Positions 22,621 through 31,844 of a stretch of DNA of 35,006 nt are shown in pieces; position 1 is the first letter of the stretch; every line of letters starts with the position of its first letter. Below the pieces are notes generated by a model that worked only from the letters and a program-made list of their open reading frames with translations, was not told the DNA's origin and did not search any database. The translations under genes were made by a program, and so were the position numbers. Source of the stretch: Clostridiaceae bacterium (lineage in GTDB: Bacteria; Bacillota; Clostridia; Oscillospirales; Acutalibacteraceae); assembly GCA_016297645.1 (NCBI GenBank), contig JAEDGF010000015.1, positions 1 to 35,006 on the forward strand, read 5' to 3'.

Positions 22621-22649
22621 TTGCATTTCGCCCGTTTTTAGTTTATCAT
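22621..22649 (+). promoter_or_regulatory. Candidate promoter of the HAD phosphatase gene
   Basis: -35 TTGCAT (22621-22626), 17-bp spacer, -10 TATCAT (22644-22649), with GAGGAG just before ATG 22693. Confidence 0.5.
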
Positions 22650-22692
22650 TACAATACGGTATTTTCTAACGATATTGAATTGAGGAGCAGTT

Positions 22693-23484
22693 ATGGATAA
22701 CGCACGGCTTTTTGCCGATGTAAAATGCTATATTGTCGATATGGACGGCACATTTTACCTCGGCGACAGGCTTTTGCCCGGGGCGCTCGCGTTTGCGGAC
22801 GCCGTGAAACGCAAGGGCAAAAGATTTTTCTTTTTCACAAACAACTCGTCGCACGACGAGGAGGAATGCCTGACAAGGCTGAATAAGCTCGGCTATCCCG
22901 CAGAGAAGGGGAGCGTTATAATCTCCTCTCATGTTACGGCGGATTTTCTCAACCGCAGCCGCAAAGGCAAAAGCGTTTATCTTGTCGGCAATCGCAATCT
23001 TACAAAGGATTTTATCGAAGCCGGAATAGAGCTTACCGACGGAAAACCCGATATAGTCGTTATCGGCTTCGACACGGAGCTTACATACGAAAAGCTCGAT
23101 AAGGCGGCGAATTACATAGCGGGCGGCGCAGAGTATATCGTGACGCACCCGGATGTCAACTGTCCGCTGGCGGACGGATTCATGCCGGATGTAGGCGCGT
23201 TTATGGCGCTTATCGAAGCGTCGACCGGCAGGAAGCCCGACCTTATAATGGGCAAGCCCTACGCCTTCACGGTGGACTATGTCACAAATCTTATCGGATG
23301 TAAAAAAGAGGAGATCGCTTTTGTGGGCGACCGTCTTGAAACCGACATTGCGATAGGCAGCAAAAACGGGCTGCGTTCGGTTTTGGTGTTTACGGGCGTT
23401 ACCACGAAGCAGATGTACGAAAAGTCGGAGATAAAGGCGACTGCGGCGTATGAGAATATCGGCGCGTTCGCGGAGGATCTGTAA
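22693..23484 (+). CDS. HAD-superfamily (type IIA, NagD-like) phosphatase
   Basis: 263 residues with the complete HAD set: motif I DMDGT (nucleophile Asp16, Asp18), motif II FTNNSS, the motif III Lys in MGKPYAFTVDYV and motif IV GDRLETD. The large C2a cap between motifs II and III (VIGFDTELTYEKLDKAANYI, HPDVNCPLADGFMPDVGAFM) places it with NagD, PNPase-like and glycolipid or sugar-phosphate phosphatases. It probably removes phosphate from a small sugar or nucleotide phosphate; the exact substrate is not clear. It begins a plus-strand series of carbohydrate and lipid-related hydrolases and is 125 bp upstream of the alpha-glucosidase gene. Confidence 0.92.
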   Translation: MDNARLFADVKCYIVDMDGTFYLGDRLLPGALAFADAVKRKGKRFFFFTNNSSHDEEECLTRLNKLGYPAEKGSVIISSHVTADFLNRSRKGKSVYLVGNRNLTKDFIEAGIELTDGKPDIVVIGFDTELTYEKLDKAANYIAGGAEYIVTHPDVNCPLADGFMPDVGAFMALIEASTGRKPDLIMGKPYAFTVDYVTNLIGCKKEEIAFVGDRLETDIAIGSKNGLRSVLVFTGVTTKQMYEKSEIKATAAYENIGAFAEDL

Positions 23485-23556
23485 ACGGAGCCGAATCCGG
23501 TTTTTGTTCGGAATGTACGCATATCGTGCAATGCCCGGGAAACCGAAAACAGACAA

Positions 23557-23597
23557 AACTATTTTTCACGCGATTTTTTTGATAACTATTTTTCACG
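23557..23597 (+). repeat. Direct repeat in the alpha-glucosidase leader
   Basis: AACTATTTTTCACG occurs exactly at 23557-23570 and 23584-23597 (27-bp offset). The second copy ends next to the GGGAGGA ribosome site of the GH13 gene. Confidence 0.6.
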
Positions 23598-23609
23598 GGA
23601 GGAAAGAAA

Positions 23610-25313
23610 ATGGCACCCACAGAACAGGAGATAAAACGATGCTGGTATAAAGAGATGTCCGTTTACCAGGTTTGGCCGCGCAGCTTCTGCGACGGCAACG
23701 GCGACGGAATAGGCGACCTCAAAGGCGTTCTCTCGAAGCTCGACTACATAAAGAGCCTCGGCGTTGACGCGATATGGTTCTCGCCTCTTTACAAATCGCC
23801 TCAAAAGGACTACGGCTACGACATTGCCGACTACCGTTCCATTCAGCCCGAGTACGGCACGATGGAGGATTTCAAAGCAGTGCTTGACGGCGCTCACGAG
23901 AGAGGACTCAGAGTCATAATGGACCTTGTTGTGAACCACACCTCCGATCAGCACGAATGGTTCCGCGACTGCGTTGAAAAGGGCGAGAAAAGCCCCTATT
24001 TCGACTACTATTTCTGGCGCAAGGGCAAGGGCAAAAACGAGAAGCGCCGCCCCAACAACTGGACGAGTACATTTGCCGGTCCCGCGTGGGAATACTGCAA
24101 GGAAAACGGCGAATATTATCTGCACCTTTTTGCGGTGGAGCAGCCCGACCTCAACATGGATAACCCCAAGGTCCGCGAGGAAGTAAAGGACATAATGCGC
24201 TTTTGGCTCGACATGGGCGTTGACGGCTTCCGCGAGGATGTTATTACATTTATATCAAAGCGCGAGGGACTTCCTTCAAGCCCGTACTGGTTCCCCGTCG
24301 CCTGCGGCGTTGAAAACTATATCCACGGTCCGCACCTCGACGAGTACCTTATGGAATTCAAGAACGATGTTCTCGCGAAATACGACTGCATGACCGTCGG
24401 CGAAGCTCCCATGATGACTACAAAGCGCGCGCTTGAACACATCACCGAGGGCGACCATCAGCAGCTCAACATGATGTTCAACTTCGACCACATGGGCGCA
24501 GACTGCATTGCTTACAGCTGGTTAAAGACGAAGTTCAGCCTTAAAAGACTCAAAAAGGCGTTCTCCCGTTGGCAGTCGGAGCTTTACGGCAAAGCATGGA
24601 ACGCTCTGTACATCGAAAACCACGACCAGCCGCGTGTCATAAACAGATACGGCTCGCTCAAATACCGCGTTGAGAGCGCAAAGTCGCTTGCGGTTTCGTA
24701 TATCTGCCAGTCCGGCACACCGTTTATCTATCAGGGACAGGAGATAGGCATGGTCAACCTCGGTCTTGACGATATAAACGACTATGTCGATGTTTCCACT
24801 ATAAATAACTACGGCGTTGCAAAGGCTCTTCTCGGAAAGAAGAAGGCGATGGAGCTTGTTAAGTACGCTTCGCGCGACAATGCCCGTTCGCCCGTTCAGT
24901 GGAATGCGGAGAAAAATGCAGGCTTCACTTCGGCAGATAAGCCGTGGTTCTTCGTTAACCCCAACTACACCGAGATAAATGTCGAGGCTGCCGAAAAAGA
25001 CCCCGATTCCATCCTCAATTTCTACCGCAAGCTGCTCAAATTCCGCAAGGAAAACGATGTTGTCATCTACGGTACATACGAGGAAATATATAAGGACAGC
25101 AACGAGCTTTACGCGTATATCCGCAGGCTCGGTAACAAAAAGGTGCTTGTCGTCTGCTCGTTCTCCGAAAAGGCTGTGGGCTTTACTTCTCCCGACGAGC
25201 TTGACCTGTCGAAGGCGGAGCTTGCGATAAACAGCTATTCCCCGTGCGGAGTCGTCAATAACGGCTTTACTCTGCGCCCGTACGAAACACGCGTATACAT
25301 TTGGAACGACTGA
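23610..25313 (+). CDS. GH13 alpha-glucosidase / oligo-1,6-glucosidase
   Basis: 567 residues, the usual length for GH13 subfamily 31-type cytoplasmic glucosidases. The opening WYKEMSVYQVWPRSFCDGNG is typical. Conserved regions: DLVVNHTS (region I), GVDGFREDVI with nucleophile Asp210 and Arg208 (region II), VGEAP with acid/base Glu265 (region III) and ENHDQPR with Asp339 (region IV). The YQGQEIGMVN stretch and the DNARSPVQW motif support the alpha-1,4/1,6-glucosidase or sucrose-isomerase-like group. There is no signal peptide, so it acts on imported oligosaccharides. GGGAGGA lies about 8 nt before the ATG. No sugar transporter lies nearby. Exact linkage preference is not readable. Confidence 0.94.
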   Translation: MAPTEQEIKRCWYKEMSVYQVWPRSFCDGNGDGIGDLKGVLSKLDYIKSLGVDAIWFSPLYKSPQKDYGYDIADYRSIQPEYGTMEDFKAVLDGAHERGLRVIMDLVVNHTSDQHEWFRDCVEKGEKSPYFDYYFWRKGKGKNEKRRPNNWTSTFAGPAWEYCKENGEYYLHLFAVEQPDLNMDNPKVREEVKDIMRFWLDMGVDGFREDVITFISKREGLPSSPYWFPVACGVENYIHGPHLDEYLMEFKNDVLAKYDCMTVGEAPMMTTKRALEHITEGDHQQLNMMFNFDHMGADCIAYSWLKTKFSLKRLKKAFSRWQSELYGKAWNALYIENHDQPRVINRYGSLKYRVESAKSLAVSYICQSGTPFIYQGQEIGMVNLGLDDINDYVDVSTINNYGVAKALLGKKKAMELVKYASRDNARSPVQWNAEKNAGFTSADKPWFFVNPNYTEINVEAAEKDPDSILNFYRKLLKFRKENDVVIYGTYEEIYKDSNELYAYIRRLGNKKVLVVCSFSEKAVGFTSPDELDLSKAELAINSYSPCGVVNNGFTLRPYETRVYIWND

Positions 25314-25373
25314 TTTTTGCTGATTTTTACCGACTCTTATTTTGATACCCGAATACCGAAAAGGCGGTGCACT

Positions 25374-26294
25374 ATGGCGATTACAAAAACCGAAGCGTAT
25401 TACAGATCCGATAACGGAAGCGATATGATACGCGCACTTATCTGGCGCGACGAAGAAAAGGAGAGTGCGGGAGTTGTCCAGCTCGTCCACGGCGTGTCGG
25501 AGCATATAGGAAGATATGACGAGTTTGCGCGTTTTCTCGCGGAAAACGGCTTTATCGTGTGCGGCAACGACCACATAGGTCACGGCAAGTCCGTTTCTTC
25601 ACCCGATATGCTCGGCAAGTGTCCGCCCGACGGTCACATCACAATGCTCAGGGATATGCACACGCTGCACAGAATTATGGCAAAGCGTGCACCCGGACTG
25701 CCGTATATTATTTTCGGACATTCGATGGGGAGTCTGCTTGCGCGTGTTTATGCCGCGCGCTTTCACGACAGCCTTTCGGGGGCGGTGTTCTGCGGCACGG
25801 CTCATTTCCCGGCTGAGATAATCGCCTTTGACGGAGTTGTAAAAACAGTTCTCGGACACCTGCCGGAAAACGCCGGCAATGTCGATGTTTTCGGCAAAGT
25901 AACGAAGCTCCTGCTCAAAGAGAACGACGATCTGTCGTGGCTCTCGCGCAGCACCGAAAATATCGAGCGGCACAAAGCCGATCCGCTCTGCGGCGCTGTG
26001 TGCAGCCCCGGAATGAACAATGTTCTCTATAACCTTGCCGTGCGCGCTTGCAGCCCGGATACACTCGCGGCGCTGCCGCCCGATTTCCCGGTTCTTATCA
26101 TTTCGGGCGCGAAAGACCCCGTAGGCTTTTTCGGCAAGGGCGTAATGGATTTTGCCGACGCTCTCACGGCGAACGGACTCAACCCGGAGGTATATCTCTA
26201 CCCCGGATTGCGCCACGAGATATTAAACGAGGACGAGCGCGCAAAGGTCTATTACGATGTTCTCTGCTTCCTTAACGGCGTTGTCGAAAAATGA
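25374..26294 (+). CDS. Alpha/beta-hydrolase, monoacylglycerol lipase/lysophospholipase-like
   Basis: 306 residues from ATG 25374 (AAGGCGG about 6 nt upstream); an earlier in-frame start at 25317 lacks a ribosome site. The serine-hydrolase triad is visible: GHSMGS nucleophile elbow (Ser117), Asp in ISGAKDPVG and His in YPGLRHEIL. The HGVSEHIGRYDEFARFLAEN and CGNDHIGHGKS segments are typical of the Hydrolase_4 lysophospholipase/monoglyceride lipase group. It probably cleaves monoacylglycerols or lysophospholipids in the cytoplasm. It follows the glucosidase by 60 bp and is only 4 bp before the next gene, with which it is likely translated. Confidence 0.9.
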   Translation: MAITKTEAYYRSDNGSDMIRALIWRDEEKESAGVVQLVHGVSEHIGRYDEFARFLAENGFIVCGNDHIGHGKSVSSPDMLGKCPPDGHITMLRDMHTLHRIMAKRAPGLPYIIFGHSMGSLLARVYAARFHDSLSGAVFCGTAHFPAEIIAFDGVVKTVLGHLPENAGNVDVFGKVTKLLLKENDDLSWLSRSTENIERHKADPLCGAVCSPGMNNVLYNLAVRACSPDTLAALPPDFPVLIISGAKDPVGFFGKGVMDFADALTANGLNPEVYLYPGLRHEILNEDERAKVYYDVLCFLNGVVEK

Positions 26295-26298
26295 CAAT

Positions 26299-27090
26299 AT
26301 GCTGAAAACGGGAGCGAACGGACAAAAACACAACGGAATAAGATATCCCCTCATCGACGCGGTGAGGGGAGCGTGTGTTCTGGGCATGATCGTTTATCAT
26401 GCCCTTTTTGATATTGCCGAGCTTTTCGGCTTCGGTGTTGAAAAATTTGTGAGCTTCGTGCCGCTTCTTCTCGTGAGGGATATCGGTGCGGGGCTTTTTA
26501 TTTTTCTGTCGGGGCTTTGCTCGCACTTTTCGCGCCGTCCGTTTACTCGCTTTGCCGTTCTTTTTGTCGGCGGACTTGTCGTGAGTGCGGCAACGCTTAT
26601 CGCTGCGCCGGAGTCGGCGGTGCTGTTCGGCATACTTACCTTTATGAGCGTGTCGGGCTTGCTGCTGTTTGTTCTTAACAGGTACTGTCATTTGTACCGC
26701 CTGCCGCCGAAGGTGTTCTGCGTTATAAATCTGTGCCTGTTCGTTTTCTTCCTGCGCATGAACTATGCGTATGTCGGCACTTATTCCCATGTGTGGTTTT
26801 ATCTGCCGCAGGCGCTTTACAGGAGCTATGTGACGGCGTTTTTCGGCTTCCCGTTCAACGGCTTTTCGTCCGGCGATTACTTTCCGCTGTTCCCGTGGTT
26901 TTTCGCCTGCCTTGCAGGATACTTCTTCTACGGAGCAGTCAAAAACAGCGAAAAAATAAAACGCGCGGCGTGCGTGCGTATTCCCGTCCTGACGCAGGTC
27001 GGCAGATACAGCTTTATCGTTTATCTCATCCATCAGCCTGTTCTCTACGGCTTTATATGGCTGCTATCACACCTTTTGGGAACAAATTGA
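26299..27090 (+). CDS. Multi-spanning membrane protein, DUF1624/HGSNAT-type acyltransferase-like
   Basis: 263 residues from ATG 26299, which is 4 nt after the stop of the hydrolase gene; no strong ribosome site is seen, so coupled translation is likely. An N-terminal motif RYPLIDAVRGACVLGMIVYH with the Asp-x-x-Arg-Gly signature is typical of DUF1624/heparan-alpha-glucosaminide N-acetyltransferase-like proteins. About seven hydrophobic segments follow, including LLVRDIGAGLFIFLSGLCSH, the FPLFPWFFACLAGYFFYG span and a final GRYSFIVYLIHQPVLYGFIW. It may acylate an envelope glycan or lipid from the membrane. The reaction is inferred from fold resemblance only. Confidence 0.8.
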   Translation: MLKTGANGQKHNGIRYPLIDAVRGACVLGMIVYHALFDIAELFGFGVEKFVSFVPLLLVRDIGAGLFIFLSGLCSHFSRRPFTRFAVLFVGGLVVSAATLIAAPESAVLFGILTFMSVSGLLLFVLNRYCHLYRLPPKVFCVINLCLFVFFLRMNYAYVGTYSHVWFYLPQALYRSYVTAFFGFPFNGFSSGDYFPLFPWFFACLAGYFFYGAVKNSEKIKRAACVRIPVLTQVGRYSFIVYLIHQPVLYGFIWLLSHLLGTN

Positions 27091-27105
27091 CCGCCGCGGC
27101 AAAAA

Positions 27106-27126
27106 AATTGGTTATTTTAACAAATT
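27106..27126. promoter_or_regulatory. 21-bp palindrome just upstream of the iol promoter (operator candidate)
   Basis: AATTGGTTA-TTT-TAACAAATT: 9-bp arms with one mismatch around a 3-nt centre. It ends 5 bp before the -35 box. Its size and position suit a dimeric repressor or activator of the inositol genes. No matching regulator gene lies in the window. Confidence 0.55.
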
Positions 27127-27131
27127 TTAGG

Positions 27132-27160
27132 TTGAATACCTTATAAAAACAGTATATAAT
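27132..27160 (+). promoter_or_regulatory. Promoter of the iol operon
   Basis: -35 TTGAAT (27132-27137), 17-bp spacer, perfect -10 TATAAT (27155-27160), followed by AAGGAG before iolC. Confidence 0.8.
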
Positions 27161-27191
27161 TTTACAGGATCCGAAAAAGGAGAAGATAAAA

Positions 27192-28208
27192 ATGAAATAC
27201 ATCGAATTCGACAAAAACAAAAAGTACGACCTTATTCTTGTCGGCAGAGTAGCCGTTGACTTCAACCCCGTTGACTACTACTGCCCCCTTAACGAGAGCA
27301 CCACCTTTAAGCGCTACCTCGGCGGTTCGCCCGCGAATATTGCCGTCGGTCTTGCAAGACTCGGCAAAAAGTGCGGCTTCTTTGCAAGAGTATCCGACGA
27401 CCAGTTCGGTACATTCGTTACCGATTTCTTTAACAAAGAGGGCATTGATACATCCCGAATCGTGCGCTGCAAAAACGGCGAAAAGATAGGCCTTACATTC
27501 ACCGAGATCAAAAGCGAGACCGAGAGCAGCATCGTGATGTACAGAAATGTCGCTGCCGACCTTAAACTCGAATGCGAGGATATAGACGAGGAGTACATAA
27601 AAGAGGGCGCAGCCGTTCTTATCTCCGGTGTTGCCCTTGCCGAGAGTCCGTCGAGAGAAGCGGCGCTCAAAGCAACTCTTCTCGCTAAAAAGAACAATAT
27701 CCCCGTTATTTTCGTCCTCGATTACCGCGCATACAACTGGAAAAACAAAGACGAAATTGCCGTCTACTACTCCCTTGTCGCGTCACAGGCGGACATGATA
27801 ATCGGTTCGAGAGAGGAATACGATTTTGCAGAGGGACTTTTGGGTCTTGACGGCACGGACGAGACCTCCGCAAAATACTGGCAGGACAAGGGTGCGAAAA
27901 TAGTTATCGTCACCCACGGCAAGCAAGGCTCCACCGCCTATACGAACGACGGTCAGAGCTTCTCGATAAAGCCGTTCCCCGTAAAGCTGCTTAAATCGTT
28001 CGGCGGCGGCGACGGATATACCTCCGCATTCCTTTACAGCCTTTTCGAGGGCAAGGAGATAATCGACTGCCTTGAATTCGGCTCGGCTTCCGCCGCCATG
28101 CTCGTTGCTTCCCACGCCTGCTCGCAGGATATGCCCACCGTAAAACAGGTCGAGGATTTTATCGCTGCGGAAAAGAAAGAGTACGGCGAAATGGTCGCAA
28201 GAGTGTAA
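27192..28208 (+). CDS. iolC: 5-dehydro-2-deoxygluconokinase
   Basis: 338 residues of the PfkB/ribokinase family. It phosphorylates 2-deoxy-5-keto-gluconate in inositol catabolism. The N-terminal KYDLILVGRVAVDFNPVDYY and GGSPANIAVGLARLG blocks are typical of IolC, followed by RVSDDQFGTFVTDFF and the catalytic anion-hole motif FGGGDGYTSAF (Asp274). AAGGAG lies about 8 nt before the ATG. It is the first gene of the iol operon and lies 13 bp before iolB. The product would normally be cleaved by IolJ aldolase, which is not in the window. Confidence 0.95.
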   Translation: MKYIEFDKNKKYDLILVGRVAVDFNPVDYYCPLNESTTFKRYLGGSPANIAVGLARLGKKCGFFARVSDDQFGTFVTDFFNKEGIDTSRIVRCKNGEKIGLTFTEIKSETESSIVMYRNVAADLKLECEDIDEEYIKEGAAVLISGVALAESPSREAALKATLLAKKNNIPVIFVLDYRAYNWKNKDEIAVYYSLVASQADMIIGSREEYDFAEGLLGLDGTDETSAKYWQDKGAKIVIVTHGKQGSTAYTNDGQSFSIKPFPVKLLKSFGGGDGYTSAFLYSLFEGKEIIDCLEFGSASAAMLVASHACSQDMPTVKQVEDFIAAEKKEYGEMVARV

Positions 28209-28221
28209 AAGGAGAACAGCT

Positions 28222-28995
28222 ATGTTTGAACGCCCCGATTTTGACGCAAACGGCAAAAAAGTCCTTTGCGAGATGAACGGCAAAAATGCCGATATGAACA
28301 TGAATATATATGTAAAGCGCCTTACCCCCGGCGAGAGCCTTTACATATGCGACGATATGAACGAAACCGCAGTGCTTCTTCTCTCGGGCAGCGTCACCTT
28401 CTGCTTTGACAACCGCCGTGAGAGCTGCTCGCGCAGAGATCCGTTTGAGAAAAAGCCCTATGCCGTCCATGTCTGCAAAAACACCGAGATAACGGTGGAA
28501 TGCGAAAAGGACGCGGAAATTATCGTTCAGCAGACCGATAACAATAATGAATTCCAGTCCGAGTTCTACACGCCCGGGAACTGCCTTTATCAGGAGTTCG
28601 GCAAGGGTCAGTGGGAAGGCACCGGACACCGTATAGTATCGACTATGTTCGACTACGACAACGCCCCGCTTTCAAACCTCGTACTCGGCGAGGTGTTCAC
28701 GCAGCCCGGCAGATGGTCGAGCTATCCGCCGCACCATCACCCCCAGCCCGAGGTGTATTATTACAGATTCGATAAGCCCCAGGGCTTCGGCGCGTGCTTC
28801 CTCGGCGACGATGTTTATAAAAGCACGGACGGCAGCTACTGCTGCATAACTCCCGGCAAGGATCACGAGCAGGCGGCAGCCCCGTGCTACGAGATGTACT
28901 ATGTATGGCTTATCCGCCACAACGACGGCGACCCGTGGTACAAGACCACCCGTATAGTGGGCGACGAGCATCAGTGGATAGTAAACGCGAAGTAA
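28222..28995 (+). CDS. iolB: 5-deoxy-glucuronate isomerase
   Basis: 257 residues, the normal length. It is a bicupin metal isomerase that converts 5-deoxy-glucuronate to 2-deoxy-5-keto-gluconate. The metal-binding motif PPHHHPQPEVYYYRFDKPQG in the second cupin and the C-terminal EMYYVWLIRHNDGDPW are characteristic. The first cupin (TPGESLYICDDMNETAVLLL) is degenerate. AAGGAG precedes its ATG. It is the second gene of the operon, 13 bp after iolC and 13 bp before iolD. Confidence 0.95.
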   Translation: MFERPDFDANGKKVLCEMNGKNADMNMNIYVKRLTPGESLYICDDMNETAVLLLSGSVTFCFDNRRESCSRRDPFEKKPYAVHVCKNTEITVECEKDAEIIVQQTDNNNEFQSEFYTPGNCLYQEFGKGQWEGTGHRIVSTMFDYDNAPLSNLVLGEVFTQPGRWSSYPPHHHPQPEVYYYRFDKPQGFGACFLGDDVYKSTDGSYCCITPGKDHEQAAAPCYEMYYVWLIRHNDGDPWYKTTRIVGDEHQWIVNAK

Positions 28996-29008
28996 GGAGG
29001 AAACGGCT

Positions 29009-30931
29009 ATGGCAAGAATGACGACCGCGCAGGCGCTCGTTAAATTTCTCGATAATCAGTATGTGTCGTTTGACGGCGAGGAAACGAAGTTCGTGGAGGG
29101 CATCTTCACGATATTTGGCCACGGCATAGTCTGCGGACTCGGTCAGGCGCTGGACGAAAATCCCGGCTCGCTCAAAGTTTTTCAGGGCAAAAACGAACAG
29201 GGCATGGCACACGCGGCGACCTCCTTCGCAAAGCAGAACAACCGCCGTAAAATAATCGCCTGTTCATCGTCCATAGGTCCCGGTGCTGCCAACATGATTA
29301 CGGCTGCGGCAACGGCAACGGTAAACAATATCCCGCTGCTGCTTTTCCCGGCGGACACCTTTTCCACCCGTCAGCCCGACCCCGTTTTGCAGCAGTTCGA
29401 GCAGCCTTATTCGCTCGCAGTGACAACGAACGACGCATATAAGCCCGTTTGCAGATACTGGGACAGAATTGCGCGCCCCGAACACCTCATGTCGGCAATG
29501 ATAAACGCCATGCGCGTTCTCACCGACACCGCAAACGCGGGTGCCGTGTGCATTTCGCTGTGTCAGGATGTCGAGGGCGAGAGCTACGATTACCCCGATG
29601 AATTTTTCAGAAAAAGAGTACATAAAATAACGCGCATAGTTCCGTCGCTCGAAGAAATTTCGGATATCGCCGAAATTATCGCACAGGCGAAAAAACCGCT
29701 CTTGATAGCGGGCGGCGGCGTGAGATATTCCGAAGCCGGTAAGGCGGTGGAGGACTTCTGCGAGGAGTTCAATATCCCCTTTGCCGAAACGCAGTCCGGT
29801 AAGAGTGCGGTGCTTTCATCGCACCCTCTGAACCTCGGCGGCGTGGGTGTAACGGGAAATCTCGCAGCGAACACGGTAGCGAAGGACGCGGATGTCGTCA
29901 TAGGAATAGGCACGCGCTTTTCCGATTTTACCACGGCTTCGAAGTCGCTGTTTCAGCATGAAGGCGTGCGCTTTGTCACTGTAAATACCGACAGGTTTGA
30001 CGCGTACAAGCTCGACGCTGTCAAGTGCGTTGCGGACGCAAAGCTCGGCATTGCCGCACTCGGTGCGGTGCTCGCCGGTAAAAATTACAAAACGGAATAT
30101 ACGGATGAGATCGAGAACGCGTCAAACGCGTGGAAAACCGAGATGGAGCGCCTTGCGGCATACACCTACGGCGAGGGCTTCGAGCCTATGATAAAGGCGC
30201 GTTACGAAAAGACCATTCCGGAATTTATCGGGATGTACGGCTCCACGCTCACACAGACGCAGGTGCTTGCCTACATCCGCGCCCACATTGCGCCCGACGC
30301 GATTGCGGTGGCTGCGGCAGGCTCACTGCCTGGCTGTATGCAGAGAATGTGGACGACGGACGCGCGATACACATATAATATGGAATACGGCTACTCATGC
30401 ATGGGTTATGAGATCGCCGGTGCGTTAGGCTCCAAGCTCGCCGAGCCGGACAGAGAGGTTTATGCCTTCTGCGGCGACGGCAGCTATCTCATGCTTCATT
30501 CCGAACTTGTCACATCTTTGCAGGAGGGCGCAAAAATAAATGTCCTGCTCTTTGACAACTCCGGCTTCGGCTGCATAAACAACCTTGAAATGGGCAACGG
30601 AATAGGCAACCTTGCCACGGAATTCCGCCGCCGCGACGAGAACGGAAAGCTTCTCGGCGGTCTGCTCAATATAGACTACGCCGCCGCTGCGGCAGGCTAC
30701 GGCTGCAAGACCTACAAGGTGCGTTCTCTCGAAGAACTCGCGTTCGCGTTGGAGGACGCCAAAAAACAGACGGTGTCAACGCTTCTTGACATCAAGGTTC
30801 TGCCCAAGACCATGACGGACGGCTACGGCGCGTGGTGGCACGTGGGAATCGCTTCCGTTTCCGGCAAAGAGTCCGTCTGCGAAGCGTACAAATCAAAAGA
30901 AGAAAATTTAAGTAAAGCGAGGAAATATTGA
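29009..30931 (+). CDS. iolD: 3D-(3,5/4)-trihydroxycyclohexane-1,2-dione hydrolase (ThDP-dependent)
   Basis: 640 residues, as expected for IolD. It opens the ring of the dione made by IolE to give 5-deoxy-glucuronate. The thiamine diphosphate fold is complete: the activating Glu63 in KNEQGMAHAA, the SIGPGAANM loop, the central FAD-like domain (LLIAGGGVRYSEAGKAVEDF) and the C-terminal ThDP-binding motif CGDGSYLMLHSE through NSGFGCIN. The ending (TMTDGYGAWWHVGIASVS) is a good IolD signature. AAGGAGG precedes the ATG. It ends one base before the next start codon, so iolE is coupled. Confidence 0.96.
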   Translation: MARMTTAQALVKFLDNQYVSFDGEETKFVEGIFTIFGHGIVCGLGQALDENPGSLKVFQGKNEQGMAHAATSFAKQNNRRKIIACSSSIGPGAANMITAAATATVNNIPLLLFPADTFSTRQPDPVLQQFEQPYSLAVTTNDAYKPVCRYWDRIARPEHLMSAMINAMRVLTDTANAGAVCISLCQDVEGESYDYPDEFFRKRVHKITRIVPSLEEISDIAEIIAQAKKPLLIAGGGVRYSEAGKAVEDFCEEFNIPFAETQSGKSAVLSSHPLNLGGVGVTGNLAANTVAKDADVVIGIGTRFSDFTTASKSLFQHEGVRFVTVNTDRFDAYKLDAVKCVADAKLGIAALGAVLAGKNYKTEYTDEIENASNAWKTEMERLAAYTYGEGFEPMIKARYEKTIPEFIGMYGSTLTQTQVLAYIRAHIAPDAIAVAAAGSLPGCMQRMWTTDARYTYNMEYGYSCMGYEIAGALGSKLAEPDREVYAFCGDGSYLMLHSELVTSLQEGAKINVLLFDNSGFGCINNLEMGNGIGNLATEFRRRDENGKLLGGLLNIDYAAAAAGYGCKTYKVRSLEELAFALEDAKKQTVSTLLDIKVLPKTMTDGYGAWWHVGIASVSGKESVCEAYKSKEENLSKARKY

Positions 30932-30932
30932 T

Positions 30933-31826
30933 ATGCTCGACAAAAACAAAGTAAAACTCGGAATCGCCCCCATTGCATGGACAAATGACGATATGCCCGA
31001 TCTCGGTGCGGAAAACACCTTTGAACAGTGCATTTCCGAAATGGCTCTCGCAGGCTTCACAGGCTGTGAAGTGGGCAACAAATACCCCAAGGATACCGCC
31101 GTTCTCAAAAAAGCGCTCGACCTCAGAGGTATGCAGATATGCAACGCATGGTTCTCCTCCTTCCTGCTCACAAAGCCCTACGAAGAGGTCGAAGCCGACT
31201 TTATAAAGCACATCACTTTCCTTAAAGAGATGGGCGCGAAGGTAGTCGGTATCTCCGAGCAGAGCTACTCCATTCAGGGTACGGATAAGCCCGTTTTCGA
31301 AGCAAAGTATGTCATGAACGACGACGAGTGGAAGCTCTTCTGCGACGGTCTTAACAAGCTCGGCAAGACCGCAAAGGATATGGGCATCGCGCTCACTCTC
31401 CACCACCACATGGGCACCGTTGTTCAGACGGAAGCCGAAATAGACAGAATGATGGAGAACACCGACCCCGAGCTTTTCAGCCTGTTGTTCGACTCGGGTC
31501 ATCTCGCTTACTGCGGTGAAGATTATATGTCCGTTCTTAAAAAGTACGCGAAGCGCATAAAGCATGTACATCTCAAAGACATCCGCCCCGAGATGGTCAA
31601 AAAGGTCAGGGACGAACACCTCAGCTTCCTGCAAGGCGTACGCCTCGGCACATTTACCGTTCCCGGCGACGGCGCTATCGACTTCGAGCCTATCTTCAAG
31701 GTTTTGGAGGAAACGGGCTACGAGGGATATGTTCTCGTTGAAGCGGAGCAGGATCCTGCCGTTGCAAATCCGTTCGAATACGCCCTTAAAGCGCGTAAAT
31801 ATATCGCCGAAAAGGCAGGACTTTAA
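30933..31826 (+). CDS. iolE: Myo-inosose-2 dehydratase
   Basis: 297 residues of the AP-endonuclease/xylose isomerase-like TIM-barrel family. It removes water from 2-keto-myo-inositol. The N-terminal KLGIAPIAWTNDDMPDLGAE is the IolE signature; metal and catalytic regions include EVGNKYP, GISEQSY, LTLHHHMGTVVQTE, LLFDSGHLAY and HVHLKDIRPE. GAGGAA lies about 8 nt before ATG 30933, at the very end of iolD. It is followed by a 173-bp gap with a hairpin before iolA, the widest spacing in the operon. Confidence 0.96.
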   Translation: MLDKNKVKLGIAPIAWTNDDMPDLGAENTFEQCISEMALAGFTGCEVGNKYPKDTAVLKKALDLRGMQICNAWFSSFLLTKPYEEVEADFIKHITFLKEMGAKVVGISEQSYSIQGTDKPVFEAKYVMNDDEWKLFCDGLNKLGKTAKDMGIALTLHHHMGTVVQTEAEIDRMMENTDPELFSLLFDSGHLAYCGEDYMSVLKKYAKRIKHVHLKDIRPEMVKKVRDEHLSFLQGVRLGTFTVPGDGAIDFEPIFKVLEETGYEGYVLVEAEQDPAVANPFEYALKARKYIAEKAGL

Positions 31827-31844
31827 TTCTGACCGGAATAAGCC

